Shown piece after piece: positions 25,716 to 33,887 of a DNA stretch of 42,439 nt. The position numbers and the translations under genes are program-made. The notes beneath the pieces are model-generated. The model saw only the letters and a list, made by a program, of their open reading frames with translations. It was not told where the DNA came from and did not search any database. Position 1 is the first letter of the stretch, and each line of letters starts with the position of its first letter. Origin of the DNA: Acidobacteriota bacterium (GTDB taxonomy: Bacteria > Acidobacteriota > Terriglobia > Bryobacterales > Bryobacteraceae); NCBI GenBank assembly GCA_016213725.1, contig JACQZS010000109.1:1-42439 (forward strand), read 5' to 3'.

Positions 25716-25752
25716 GCCGGCTGCAGCCACCCGGATCGCGCCGTCCACACGC

Positions 25753-25758
25753 TAAAAT
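25753..25758 (+). promoter_or_regulatory. -10-like TAAAAT immediately before a leaderless-type GTG start
   Basis: TAAAAT (5 of 6 to TATAAT) ends seven bases before the GTG at 25765, exactly where transcription would begin. The GTG has no Shine-Dalgarno upstream. This fits a leaderless transcript for the SGNH gene. No clear -35 is seen. Confidence 0.45.
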
Positions 25759-25764
25759 GCATCT

Positions 25765-26514
25765 GTGCGCCGCGATCCCTCCACTCTTTCACCACGCATT
25801 TGGCGCATCTCCATCAGCGCCTTCGCCCTCCTCGTCTTCGCAGCCCTCCACACCCTCGCCCAGCCGGCTAACCCCGACACCTTCCTCGACACCACCATCG
25901 CCGAACTTCAGAAGGACTGGCCCGCCAACCGCACCGTCAACCTCGTCTTCCACGGCCATTCCGTCCCCGCCGGCTACTTCAAAACGCCCGTCGTCGACTC
26001 TCTCGAAGCCTACCCCCACCTGGTCCGCGCCGGCCTCGCTCAACGCTTCCCGCACGCCGTCATCAACGTCATCGTCTCAGCCATCGGCGGCGAAAACTCC
26101 CAAAAAGGCGCCGCCCGCTTCCAATCCGATGTCCTCGATCACCGCCCCGACGTCCTCTTCATCGACTACTCCCTCAACGACCGCGGTCTCGGCCTCGACC
26201 GCGCCGCGGAGGCCTGGAAACAGATGATCCAGCAAGCCCAGTCCCGCGGCATCAAAGTCATCCTCCTCACTCCCACCCCCGATCTCAAGTCCGACCTCGG
26301 AAACGCCGAAGACCCTCTCGAACAGCAGGCCGCCCAGGTGCGCCGCCTCGCCGCCGAGTTCAACACCGGCCTCATCGACAGCCTGGAGCTGTTCAGGAAA
26401 GCCCGCGACAAAGAGCATATGGACGAACTCATGTCTCAGCGCAACCACCCCAACGCCCTGGGCCACGCCCTCGTCGCCAACTCGATCCTCACCTATTTCC
26501 AACCCCGACCCTGA
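25765..26514 (+). CDS. SGNH/GDSL-family hydrolase, exported, atypical catalytic motifs
   Basis: Hydrolase of 249 residues with the SGNH flavodoxin-like fold, a family of esterases and acetyl-esterases. Residues 13-33 are a hydrophobic export signal ending at HTLAQPA. Block I is FHGHSVPAG (Ser66; Asp of GDS replaced by His), block II AIGGENS (Gly108/109), block III DYSLND (Asn138), and block V RNHPNALGH (His228). The residue three before His228, usually Asp of the triad, is Gln225, so the enzyme may work as a Ser-His dyad. The GTG start at 25765 is forced by the frame and lies just after a -10-like box. It precedes the enolase-superfamily gene by six bases, which suggests joint expression. Deacetylation of a carbohydrate is the best guess. 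Confidence 0.8.
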   Translation: MRRDPSTLSPRIWRISISAFALLVFAALHTLAQPANPDTFLDTTIAELQKDWPANRTVNLVFHGHSVPAGYFKTPVVDSLEAYPHLVRAGLAQRFPHAVINVIVSAIGGENSQKGAARFQSDVLDHRPDVLFIDYSLNDRGLGLDRAAEAWKQMIQQAQSRGIKVILLTPTPDLKSDLGNAEDPLEQQAAQVRRLAAEFNTGLIDSLELFRKARDKEHMDELMSQRNHPNALGHALVANSILTYFQPRP

Positions 26515-26520
26515 TTGGCC

Positions 26521-27696
26521 ATGCTCACCCGCCGCGCCCTCCTCGCCGCCCTCGCCGCTCCCCCACGGCTCGCCATCCGCAAGCTCGTCACCCGCAAACA
26601 CACCATCGCCGGCCGCGACTACCTCTTCCTCGAAATCCAAACCGATGGCGGCATCACCGGCCTCGGCGAAGGCTCCATCTCCGGCCGCGTCGAAATCGTT
26701 GAGAGGGCCATCGAGTGGTTCCGCCCCTTCCTCGAGGGCAAGGATGCCGGCGGCATCGAAGACCACTGGAATCGCAACTACTACGAACTCTCCCGCTACC
26801 GCGAGGGCGCCGTCCTCCAAACCGCCCTCGCCGCCATCGACATCGCCCTCTGGGACATCGAAGCCAAACGCCTCGGCGAGCCCCTCTGGCGCCTCCTCGG
26901 CGCCGCCGATGCCCGCCCCATGCGCGTCTACTTCAGCCACTGGAGCCACGATCTCGACCCGCGCACCCCAGAGCGCCTCTCGCAACTGGCCGCCCGCACC
27001 AAAGCCGAGGGCTGGACCTGCGTGAAATGGGTTCTCCCCAAAGGCGGCTCCGAAGCCGAACGCCGCCGGCGCCTCGTCGCCGAAGTCGAAGCCGTCCGCA
27101 AAGGCGGCGGGCCCGAACTCGAAATCGCCCTCGAAATGTGGGAGACCTTCTCCGTCCGCTCCGCCATCGACTTCGCCCTCGCCGTCGCTCCCTTCCATCC
27201 ACTCTTCCTCGAGGAGCCCGCCTGGCGCGAGATGCCCCAAGCCCTCGGCGAAATCGCCGCCCACAGTCCAATCGCCCTCGCCGGCGGCGAAGGCCTCGTC
27301 TCCCGCTTTCAGTTCAAACAACTCCTCGACGCCCGCGGCGCCCGCATCGTCCAGCCCGACGTCATCCACTGCGGCGGCATCACCGAAATCCGCAAGATCG
27401 CCTCCCTCGCTGAAACCTACGGCGCTGAAATCTCCCCACACATGTTCTACGGCCCCATCGCTCACATCGCCTCGCTTCAGTCCATGGCCGGCGTCCACAA
27501 CTTCCTCATCCAGGAGTGGGACGCCTCCCGCCAACCCCTCCTCCGCGAAATCACTCGCTCCACCTTCCCCGATGTCGTCCAGGGCCGCGTCACCCTCCCC
27601 AATGCCCCAGGCCTCGGCATCGAGATGGATTGGGAACTCCTCGACCGCAAATACCCCTACCGCGCCCAAAGCCTCCGCCCGCCCGGAGGAAATTAG
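26521..27696 (+). CDS. Enolase superfamily enzyme (mandelate racemase/galactonate dehydratase-like)
   Basis: Protein of 391 residues with the capping domain and (beta/alpha)7-beta barrel of the mandelate racemase/muconate lactonizing group, closest in pattern to D-galactonate dehydratase. These enzymes abstract the proton alpha to a carboxylate, typically dehydrating sugar acids. Visible residues are Lys169 (CVKWVLPKG), metal positions Glu205 (ALEMWE), Glu231 (LEEP) and Glu257 (GGEGLVSR), Asp280 (QPDVIHCGGITE) and His307 (SPHMFYGPIA). At the first ligand galactonate dehydratase has Asp followed by a catalytic His two residues later; here they are Glu205 and Trp207. The N-terminus reads TRRALLAAL, a short Tat-like signal unusual for this class. 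The ATG at 26521 is six bases after the SGNH stop. Substrate is not determinable. Confidence 0.84.
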   Translation: MLTRRALLAALAAPPRLAIRKLVTRKHTIAGRDYLFLEIQTDGGITGLGEGSISGRVEIVERAIEWFRPFLEGKDAGGIEDHWNRNYYELSRYREGAVLQTALAAIDIALWDIEAKRLGEPLWRLLGAADARPMRVYFSHWSHDLDPRTPERLSQLAARTKAEGWTCVKWVLPKGGSEAERRRRLVAEVEAVRKGGGPELEIALEMWETFSVRSAIDFALAVAPFHPLFLEEPAWREMPQALGEIAAHSPIALAGGEGLVSRFQFKQLLDARGARIVQPDVIHCGGITEIRKIASLAETYGAEISPHMFYGPIAHIASLQSMAGVHNFLIQEWDASRQPLLREITRSTFPDVVQGRVTLPNAPGLGIEMDWELLDRKYPYRAQSLRPPGGN

Positions 27697-27748
27697 CCAG
27701 CGCCACTCCCACCACCGTGGTGATACCGTCGAGGATGCACTCAAAGCC

Positions 27749-29872
27749 GTGAAAACCGCCACCCCGCTCCACCTCACCCTCGCCGCCTTCGTCCTCGCAT
27801 TCAACCTGCACGCAGAGGTTCGCTGGACGCCCTCCACCCAAACCAATTCCGGCGTCCTCACCATTCACGCCACCGCCCACAACACCGGCGCCGCTCCGGA
27901 GCGCCTCGGCCGCTACCTCCTCCGCGAATCCACGGTACCCTTCTCCTCTGCACCCGTCGCCCTCGTAATGTCCGGCTGGCAGGGCGGCACCACCGCCGTC
28001 CGCCGCATCCCTGCCGGCGAGCCCCTCGTCTCCAAAACCCTCGTCCAGGTCACCGGCGGCCAGCGCTCATTCCAGGCCGCCTTCCTCACCTTCGACCGTG
28101 TCTCCGCCTTCCACGAACTCCGCTACGACCCCGCCAGCCAGGCCGTCATCATCTCTTCCTACTGCGATTTCGAAGGCTACACCCTCGCCCCCGGCGCCAC
28201 CATCCAAACAGAAACCCTCCGCATCGACCCCCAGCCCGATCCCTACGCCGCCCTCGACGCCTGGGCCAACGCCGTCTCCGCTCACTACCGGCCCCCGCTC
28301 TGGCCCAAAATCCCCGCCGGTTGGGTCGGCTGGTCCTGGGTCGACGGCTTCAACGTCGAACGCTACGAAGACGTCGCCCTGCGCAACGCCCGCGCCATCC
28401 GCGCCCGCCTCCCCGGCTTCGACATCGGCTTCCTCTGGGTCAGCCTCGGCAATCTCGAAGACCGCCGCCCCGGCAACTGGCTCAAGTGGAACTACAAGCT
28501 CTTCCCCAGCGGCCCTGCCTCTTTCATCTCTTCTCTCCGTCAACTCAACTATCAATTCGGCCTCTGGGCCGGCGCCTACTGGCTCAACTCCGGCCTCGAA
28601 GACTACAACACCCTCAAGGACGCCGTCCTCCTGCGCGACGGCAAACCCATCACCGTCGCCAGTTCCCAGTGGGGCACCTCCTACGTCCTAGACCCCACCC
28701 ACCCCAAAACCAAAAAGCACATCGCCAAGGTCTTCGAAACCTACCGCCAGTGGGGCGTCCGCTACTACATGATCGACTTCCTCGATGCCATCGGTGGCTC
28801 CACCCCGGGCACTTACCGCCCGGATGGCTTCTTCGACAAATCCCTCGTCCCCGGCCCTCAGACCTTCCGTCAGGGCCTCCAAACCATCCGCGACGCCGCC
28901 GGCCCCGACACCTACCTCCTCTCCTCCACCGGACCCACCATCCTCGGCGCCGGCTTCGTCAACGCCGCCCGCGTCGGCACCGACTACGGCGAAGGCCGCC
29001 CCCTCGACGGCCCCGGCAAAGGCTTCTTCCCCGGCACCTTCGCCATCAACAACGCCTCCTTCTGGACCTCCCACCGCCGCGCCACCAACGCCTGGGCCAC
29101 CCACTTCTTCATGCACCGCAAGCTCTTCCTGGCTGACTCCGGCAACGTCCTCACCCTGGATAAGCCCATCCCCATCGCCGACGCCCAGATCTCCGCCACC
29201 ATCTTCGGCCTCAACGGCGGCCCCATCATGCTCGGCGACGACATCGACCGCATCGACCCTTCCCGCCTCGACCTCATCCGCCAGCTCTTCCCGCGCCTCC
29301 CCGAATGCGGCCGCCCCCTCGATCTCTTCGATGCGCCCGAGCCCTCCTACCCGCGCGTCTTCCACCTCAAAGTCGACAAGGGCTGGGACACCTGGGACCT
29401 CGTCGCCATCTTCAACTTCGACAAAACTCCCCTCACCCAACGCATCGACTTCGCCCGCCTCGGCCGCGACACAGCCGCCCCGCAGCTCATCTGGGACCAC
29501 TGGGCCGGCAAGTATCTCGGCGCCCACACCGCCGCCATCGATGCCTTCGTCCCACCCGAATCCGCCCGCCTCTTCCGCATCTCCGCCCAGCGCTCCCACC
29601 CCTGGCTCCTCTCCACCGACATGCACGTCCGCCAGGGCCAGGCCGAAATCGAACTCTGCCAGTGGGACCCCGCCGCCCGCACCCTCACCATCCGCGCCAC
29701 CCGCCCCGCCGGCTCTCAAGGCAACGTCTATCTCACCGTCCCCAGGAACATGCCCCTCGCCGAACCCGCCGGCCTCTGGATCGCCAAGGATGCCAACGAC
29801 AACTCCCTCATCGTCCGCGTCCCCTTCGACTTCTCCAGCGGCTCAACCCAACAACGCACCGTCCGCTTCTGA
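27749..29872 (+). CDS. GH36-like (clan GH-D) glycosyl hydrolase, secreted
   Basis: Protein of 707 residues resembling alpha-galactosidase/raffinose-synthase-type enzymes. The frame is open to 27572, but that part overlaps the preceding gene; the GTG at 27749 starts at a signal peptide (LHLTLAAFVLAFNLHAEV). Residues about 23-175 are a beta-sandwich; the TIM barrel begins at GWVGWSWVDGFNVE (191-204) and includes WLKWNYKLFPSGP. The likely nucleophile is Asp343 in RYYMIDFLDAIGG and the acid Asp412 in ARVGTDYGEGRP, matching the clan GH-D RxxxD motif (Arg408). A C-terminal beta-domain follows from about 560. A CACCACCGTGGTG palindrome lies just upstream. Its stop codon directly abuts the stop of the convergent heparinase-like gene. 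Specific sugar unknown. Confidence 0.8.
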   Translation: MKTATPLHLTLAAFVLAFNLHAEVRWTPSTQTNSGVLTIHATAHNTGAAPERLGRYLLRESTVPFSSAPVALVMSGWQGGTTAVRRIPAGEPLVSKTLVQVTGGQRSFQAAFLTFDRVSAFHELRYDPASQAVIISSYCDFEGYTLAPGATIQTETLRIDPQPDPYAALDAWANAVSAHYRPPLWPKIPAGWVGWSWVDGFNVERYEDVALRNARAIRARLPGFDIGFLWVSLGNLEDRRPGNWLKWNYKLFPSGPASFISSLRQLNYQFGLWAGAYWLNSGLEDYNTLKDAVLLRDGKPITVASSQWGTSYVLDPTHPKTKKHIAKVFETYRQWGVRYYMIDFLDAIGGSTPGTYRPDGFFDKSLVPGPQTFRQGLQTIRDAAGPDTYLLSSTGPTILGAGFVNAARVGTDYGEGRPLDGPGKGFFPGTFAINNASFWTSHRRATNAWATHFFMHRKLFLADSGNVLTLDKPIPIADAQISATIFGLNGGPIMLGDDIDRIDPSRLDLIRQLFPRLPECGRPLDLFDAPEPSYPRVFHLKVDKGWDTWDLVAIFNFDKTPLTQRIDFARLGRDTAAPQLIWDHWAGKYLGAHTAAIDAFVPPESARLFRISAQRSHPWLLSTDMHVRQGQAEIELCQWDPAARTLTIRATRPAGSQGNVYLTVPRNMPLAEPAGLWIAKDANDNSLIVRVPFDFSSGSTQQRTVRF

Positions 29873-32044
29873 CTACTGCTGCAACTTCATCGTTCCGCCC
29901 GCCTTCCGCTCAAACACCAGCACTTTTCCGCCCACCTTCACTGCATCGGCCCCAGGCCCGCCTTCCACTAACCGAACCTCCGGCAACGCTCCGCCTTCGC
30001 TCTTCAGCCGCGGAATCAGCACAGTCAGAAACCGGTGGCTCGTCCCCGCTCCTCGCGGCTCGATCTCCATCCTCCACAACCCCAACTGCTTCGTCTCCCG
30101 CGGCACGGTCGCATCCCCCGCCTCTAACTTCACCCCGTCAAACCCGTCCTTCTCGTCCCCGTCCGCCTCCACATAGGCGTAATAGTCGCGGCCGCCGATC
30201 TTCAGCGTCCGCGCCTCCCGCGGCAGCAGGGAAGTCACCGTCAACTCACCCCGCCCGTGCCCGCTCGTAAACCGCCGCTCCAGCGTCTCCACAATCCCGT
30301 TCTCCACTGACTCTCCCGCCAGCAACCGCTCGCCTCCGCTCACCGGCTTCGACAACGAGTGCAGCAGAAACTTCGGCAGATACCCCGCGTCCGTCGTCTC
30401 CACCCGGTCGTACACCACAAACACCCGCTCCGCCCTCAGATACACAAAATCCCGGGTCACCAGCGACACCTTCGCCACCGCCCCCGCCTCCGCCCAAACC
30501 GTCGAGTTGTATGCCGGCGTCAGATCCGCCGCCACATAGTCGTACCGCCCCGGCACGCTCTCAAACGCCGTAATCCGCGCCCGCCGCAGATGCGGCCCGG
30601 CATCCCTCTGCGCCTCGAAATCCTCCACGCTCAGGCAGTCGAAGCCCGTCGGCCGGATCACTCTCTGCCCGCCGGACAACGCCACCCATGGTTCGCCCTT
30701 CTGTGCCCGCAAACCCGCCGAAGTCTCCCCCGGCGCCAGAATCAGCAAACTGTTGGAAGCCACCGTCTGAATCGCATACCCCAGACGGTACGTACCCGTG
30801 TACCCGCCCTTGTCTCCATAGATCCCCGTCAGCGGCGCCAGCAGCCCGCCGTATTGAATGCTGAAATGCCCCACGTCGTAGTGGTCGTGGTGGGCCAGCA
30901 GATCGCCCGCCTTGAACGAGGCAAACAGCTCATCCGGATCGCCCCACGCACCCCGGAAAAACGCCACCCCCATCGATCCTTTTCCGAACATCCGTGTCGC
31001 CGGTAAATGCCTTCGCAGCCACTCCTCCGGCGCACCCTGCCAGCGTCCTTCATACGCCAGCGCAGACCACCACTGCAGCTGCCCCTTCCCGTACGGCGTC
31101 GGCGACAGCCTGCGAAACCACTCCCCCCCTGCCCGCAGACTCTCATCCCGCGACAACCGCGCAAAGTAGTCCGCCGTCGCTTCCCACCACCCCGTCTCCC
31201 CCAACCGCAACGATCCCGCCGCATCCCCGTAAGGCTCGAACACGCGGTTCGGGCCGAACTGGTACAACGTCCAGGCTCCAATCGACGCCATCAACCCGCG
31301 AATCCCAATCCCGCCCAACTGCTCCTGCCCCGTCGCCGTCAGATAACAGTCAGCCGCCAGCGCAAATGGAGCCGCCCGGTTGTGGATCCAGTAACTTGGC
31401 CCCTCCGGCCAACCCTCCGAATACTGCAGTGCCCTCAGCGTCTGGTAATAGTGCGCCGCCGCCCGCGCCAGCCGCCGCTCGCTCCCCGGCCTGTCCCCCA
31501 CCGCCAGCGCCGCGACTATAGCCCCGTTCGCCGCCTGGTTCCTGCCATGCCACAGCGCCATCGAGCCCTCGTCCAACCACGCCAGTTCCGTGTCCAGCCT
31601 CTCAATGATCCGTTCCGCCGCCCGCTCCCGCCCCTCCTTCAGCGCCTCATGTCCGTACAACCAGTCCCACGCCAGCGCGAAGGACCACACCCGCGAATAG
31701 CTCCCACTCCCCGTCTTTGAAATCGGCTCCTCCAGCAGCAGCTTCACCGCCCGCCCCGCCGCGCCTTCATCTCCCGTCACCACCCAGACCGCCGCCGCTT
31801 CCGCCGGGTCCTTCGTGCTCCCCACCCGAGCCACGGCTCCGGCGAAGATCTTCCGGAACTCCGCATCGCTCGCATAGAGGCTCCGCACGGACGCAAAGCT
31901 CCGCCCCGGCCCGGGGCCGGTCTCCGCTCGAAAGCTCAGCCGCGGATGCCCCTCGCGCAGCCGCACCGTCTCCACCGCCGGCGGTGGCAGATACCCCTGC
32001 CCCCACACTGCCGATATCAATAGGAAACTGAAACAGAGTCGCAT
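29873..32044 (-). CDS. Heparinase II/III-family polysaccharide lyase-like protein
   Basis: Secreted protein of 723 residues with an N-terminal alpha/alpha-toroid and a C-terminal beta-sandwich of the heparinase II/III type (PF07940). Such lyases cleave uronic-acid-containing polysaccharides by beta-elimination. The signal peptide is RLCFSFLLISAVWGQG. The toroid contains FALAWDWLYGHEAL and HGRNQAANGAIVAAL. The signature of the sandwich is GDLLAHHDHYDVGHFSIQYG (about residues 382-401), with the His residues that bind metal or substrate in this family. The ATG at 32044 is chosen because it opens the signal peptide; the frame extends to 32074. It overlaps the 3' end of the upstream gene by 28 bases, so translation is coupled. 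Substrate (alginate-, heparin- or rhamnogalacturonan-like) is not decided by sequence. Confidence 0.83.
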   Translation of the reverse strand: MRLCFSFLLISAVWGQGYLPPPAVETVRLREGHPRLSFRAETGPGPGRSFASVRSLYASDAEFRKIFAGAVARVGSTKDPAEAAAVWVVTGDEGAAGRAVKLLLEEPISKTGSGSYSRVWSFALAWDWLYGHEALKEGRERAAERIIERLDTELAWLDEGSMALWHGRNQAANGAIVAALAVGDRPGSERRLARAAAHYYQTLRALQYSEGWPEGPSYWIHNRAAPFALAADCYLTATGQEQLGGIGIRGLMASIGAWTLYQFGPNRVFEPYGDAAGSLRLGETGWWEATADYFARLSRDESLRAGGEWFRRLSPTPYGKGQLQWWSALAYEGRWQGAPEEWLRRHLPATRMFGKGSMGVAFFRGAWGDPDELFASFKAGDLLAHHDHYDVGHFSIQYGGLLAPLTGIYGDKGGYTGTYRLGYAIQTVASNSLLILAPGETSAGLRAQKGEPWVALSGGQRVIRPTGFDCLSVEDFEAQRDAGPHLRRARITAFESVPGRYDYVAADLTPAYNSTVWAEAGAVAKVSLVTRDFVYLRAERVFVVYDRVETTDAGYLPKFLLHSLSKPVSGGERLLAGESVENGIVETLERRFTSGHGRGELTVTSLLPREARTLKIGGRDYYAYVEADGDEKDGFDGVKLEAGDATVPRETKQLGLWRMEIEPRGAGTSHRFLTVLIPRLKSEGGALPEVRLVEGGPGADAVKVGGKVLVFERKAGGTMKLQQ

Positions 32045-33711
32045 CGTAATAACCCCGGCGCATCCATCGTCCAAACACCCTCATTGCCCTTGAAGTCCCC
32101 CGGATTTAGAACGTGCTTGACGCTCTTCGCCCCAGCCTCGCTCTGATACCGGTACTCCACCTCCACAGCCTTTTGCAGTTGAGCCGCAGCCCCCACCCGG
32201 AACCGCATCGTGTTCCGGCCCGCAAAGATCTGCGGAATCGACATGATCCCGTTCTCGAAGATCAGATCCAGCTTCAATCCCGAAAGCCCCGCCGCCGTCT
32301 TCCTCTGCTGCTCCGCATCCACCACCATCCGCACTTGGAACCGGTATAGCCCGTGGATGCTCTTCCGCTTCCCGTCAAACCGCGGCCGCCCCAACTCCAC
32401 GCTGTGTCGGCCGGCCCCCTGCGCCACTACTTCCCATTCAGACCACGCATCCGCCTCTTGCGCACTCAACCGCTTCGCCCCCAGCGTCCGCATCTCCATT
32501 CGCGCCCCTGCGCCTGCTAACTCCACTTCCAGCGTCCCGTCCACCAGCACGTACGGACACCGGAAATCGAACACCGCCTCCCCGCCCTCTTCCGGCTTTG
32601 CCGGCCGCAGAAACGGCGCCGTCCCCGCTTGTGTCAGCGACCGCCCCGGCAGCACCGCATCCAACCCCTCGCTCTTCCCCAATATGGGCCGGTACCGCAG
32701 CACCCCCCACGCCTGCCCAATCGACTTCTCCCCCTCTCCTTCATAGCCTTCCCCGCGCGGCACCACCGACAAATACGCCCTCGCCCGCTGGTAGTTCGGG
32801 TCATGCTTCGGCCAGTTCCCGTCCAGCGACTTCTCCGTCACTCGGTAGAACCGCCCCGCCGGCAGAAACGGCTTCTCCCGCTCCGTGTGCTTTCCAGCCG
32901 GCCGGTAGAATTTCCTCGCCGAGTTGTCCCAATGCCTCTCAATCGTCGTGCCCCGCCACAGCGTGAAGCTCATGTCGTGGAACTTCGTCCCCATCTTGTA
33001 CTGCGAGTCCCCAAACACCGTCTCCTTCGGCGCCCCTGCCGCCCGCCATTGCGCCTCCGAATCGAACCATCCGGGTTGCAGCAGCAGCGCCCGCTCCCAC
33101 TCCACCCCCCAGATCTCGAAGTACGGCTTGCTCCTGTTCGCGTATCCCTTGTTCTTCAGAAACTGCGCGTCGTCGCCCACTTCCTTCCAATCCAGAATCC
33201 GCGCGTCCGGCGCGTCCTTCTCCACCAGGTAGTACCCATACCGCGGATCGAACGCTCCATGCCCGCCATCCATCCGCAGCCGGTACATCGTGTGATATCC
33301 GCCATCGTCATGCTGCGTAATCACACGGTCGGCCGCCTGCGGATCCTGCTTGTACTCTCGCCACGCCGCCACCGCAATCCGGCTCGTCGTGTCGCAGTAC
33401 CCCCACCCATATACAAACAGCGTCTTGTGCGCGTCCAGCACATACGCCTCTTTGCCGTATGGCCCTTCATACGCCTGGATCATCCCGCCCACCGCCATCC
33501 GGTTGAACAGCCTGAGCCACTCGAAAAACGCCTTGCCCTGTGCCGTCTCCGTTCCTTGTGCCGTCCCCGAAATCCGCAACACGTCTCCGGTCCATGTCCG
33601 CAGATCCACCGCCCGCGGCCACGCGTCGCAGGAGAGCAGAGCGCCCGTCACCGGGGCCGCATCACCTGCGAACAGCACTGCCGGAAAGGCCAGCCCAATG
33701 AGCCATCGCAT
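32017..33711 (-). CDS. Secreted protein with transglutaminase-like Cys/His/Asp signature, function unknown
   Basis: Protein of 564 residues that I do not recognise as a named family. Residues 1-19 look like a signal peptide (RWLIGLAFPAVLFAG). Between 95 and 165 there is a pattern like the transglutaminase core: YGWGYCDTTSRIA with Cys106, then GGYHTMYRLRMDGGHGAFDPRYG with His140 and Asp155 (15 residues apart, as in that fold). The rest (about 170-564) looks mostly beta and contains DSQYKMGTKFHDMSFTLWRG and AVFDFRCPYVLVDGTLEVEL, suggestive of sandwich domains. The last 28 bases overlap the start of the heparinase II/III-like gene, so the two are produced together and perhaps act on the same glycan or glycopeptide. 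The ATG at 33711 has GGAGG about 13 bases upstream. The enzymatic role is hypothetical. Confidence 0.72.
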   Translation of the reverse strand: MRWLIGLAFPAVLFAGDAAPVTGALLSCDAWPRAVDLRTWTGDVLRISGTAQGTETAQGKAFFEWLRLFNRMAVGGMIQAYEGPYGKEAYVLDAHKTLFVYGWGYCDTTSRIAVAAWREYKQDPQAADRVITQHDDGGYHTMYRLRMDGGHGAFDPRYGYYLVEKDAPDARILDWKEVGDDAQFLKNKGYANRSKPYFEIWGVEWERALLLQPGWFDSEAQWRAAGAPKETVFGDSQYKMGTKFHDMSFTLWRGTTIERHWDNSARKFYRPAGKHTEREKPFLPAGRFYRVTEKSLDGNWPKHDPNYQRARAYLSVVPRGEGYEGEGEKSIGQAWGVLRYRPILGKSEGLDAVLPGRSLTQAGTAPFLRPAKPEEGGEAVFDFRCPYVLVDGTLEVELAGAGARMEMRTLGAKRLSAQEADAWSEWEVVAQGAGRHSVELGRPRFDGKRKSIHGLYRFQVRMVVDAEQQRKTAAGLSGLKLDLIFENGIMSIPQIFAGRNTMRFRVGAAAQLQKAVEVEYRYQSEAGAKSVKHVLNPGDFKGNEGVWTMDAPGLLRCDSVSVSY

Positions 33712-33836
33712 CTGCCCATCTCATTCCTCCACCGGCTCCTTTGTCAAGGCCACGCTCAAACGAAGCCTCCGCCTCCCGCTCGCCAGTCGGGGCACTCGAC
33801 TTTACTTACCTGCCGCCGGCCAACTTGTAGAACCGT

Positions 33837-33859
33837 GGCCGCCGCGCCTGGCGGCGGCC
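33837..33859. repeat. GC-rich perfect hairpin in intergenic gap
   Basis: GGCCGCCGC-GCCTG-GCGGCGGCC is a 9-bp perfect inverted repeat with a 5-base loop. It lies in the 242-base gap between the parvulin gene (ending 33954, minus) and the transglutaminase-like gene (starting 33711, minus). It may act with the hairpin at 33892-33914 to end transcription, or fold in the leader of the downstream operon. No T-run follows. Confidence 0.4.
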
Positions 33860-33887
33860 CTCCTGCATCCCTGCTCCCCTGAACGGC

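Noticed and set aside
24003..25748. 581-residue open frame on the minus strand
   Set aside because: Mirror frame of the clan GH-D-like gene caused by C-ending codons; Gly/Asp/Glu/Val-rich with no motif.
26077..27864. 595-residue open frame on the minus strand
   Set aside because: Runs antisense across two real genes (SGNH and enolase-like); low-complexity acidic product.
28785..30176. 463-residue open frame on the + strand
   Set aside because: Ser/Pro/Thr-rich overlap of the GH36-like gene in another frame, crossing into the convergent gene.
33742..33747. TTGACA on the minus strand as -35 of the transglutaminase-like operon
   Set aside because: The spaced -10 position reads ATGAGA and would lie almost on the start codon.
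32629..33882. 417-residue open frame on the + strand
   Set aside because: Antisense to the transglutaminase-like gene; Arg/Pro/His-rich without a domain.
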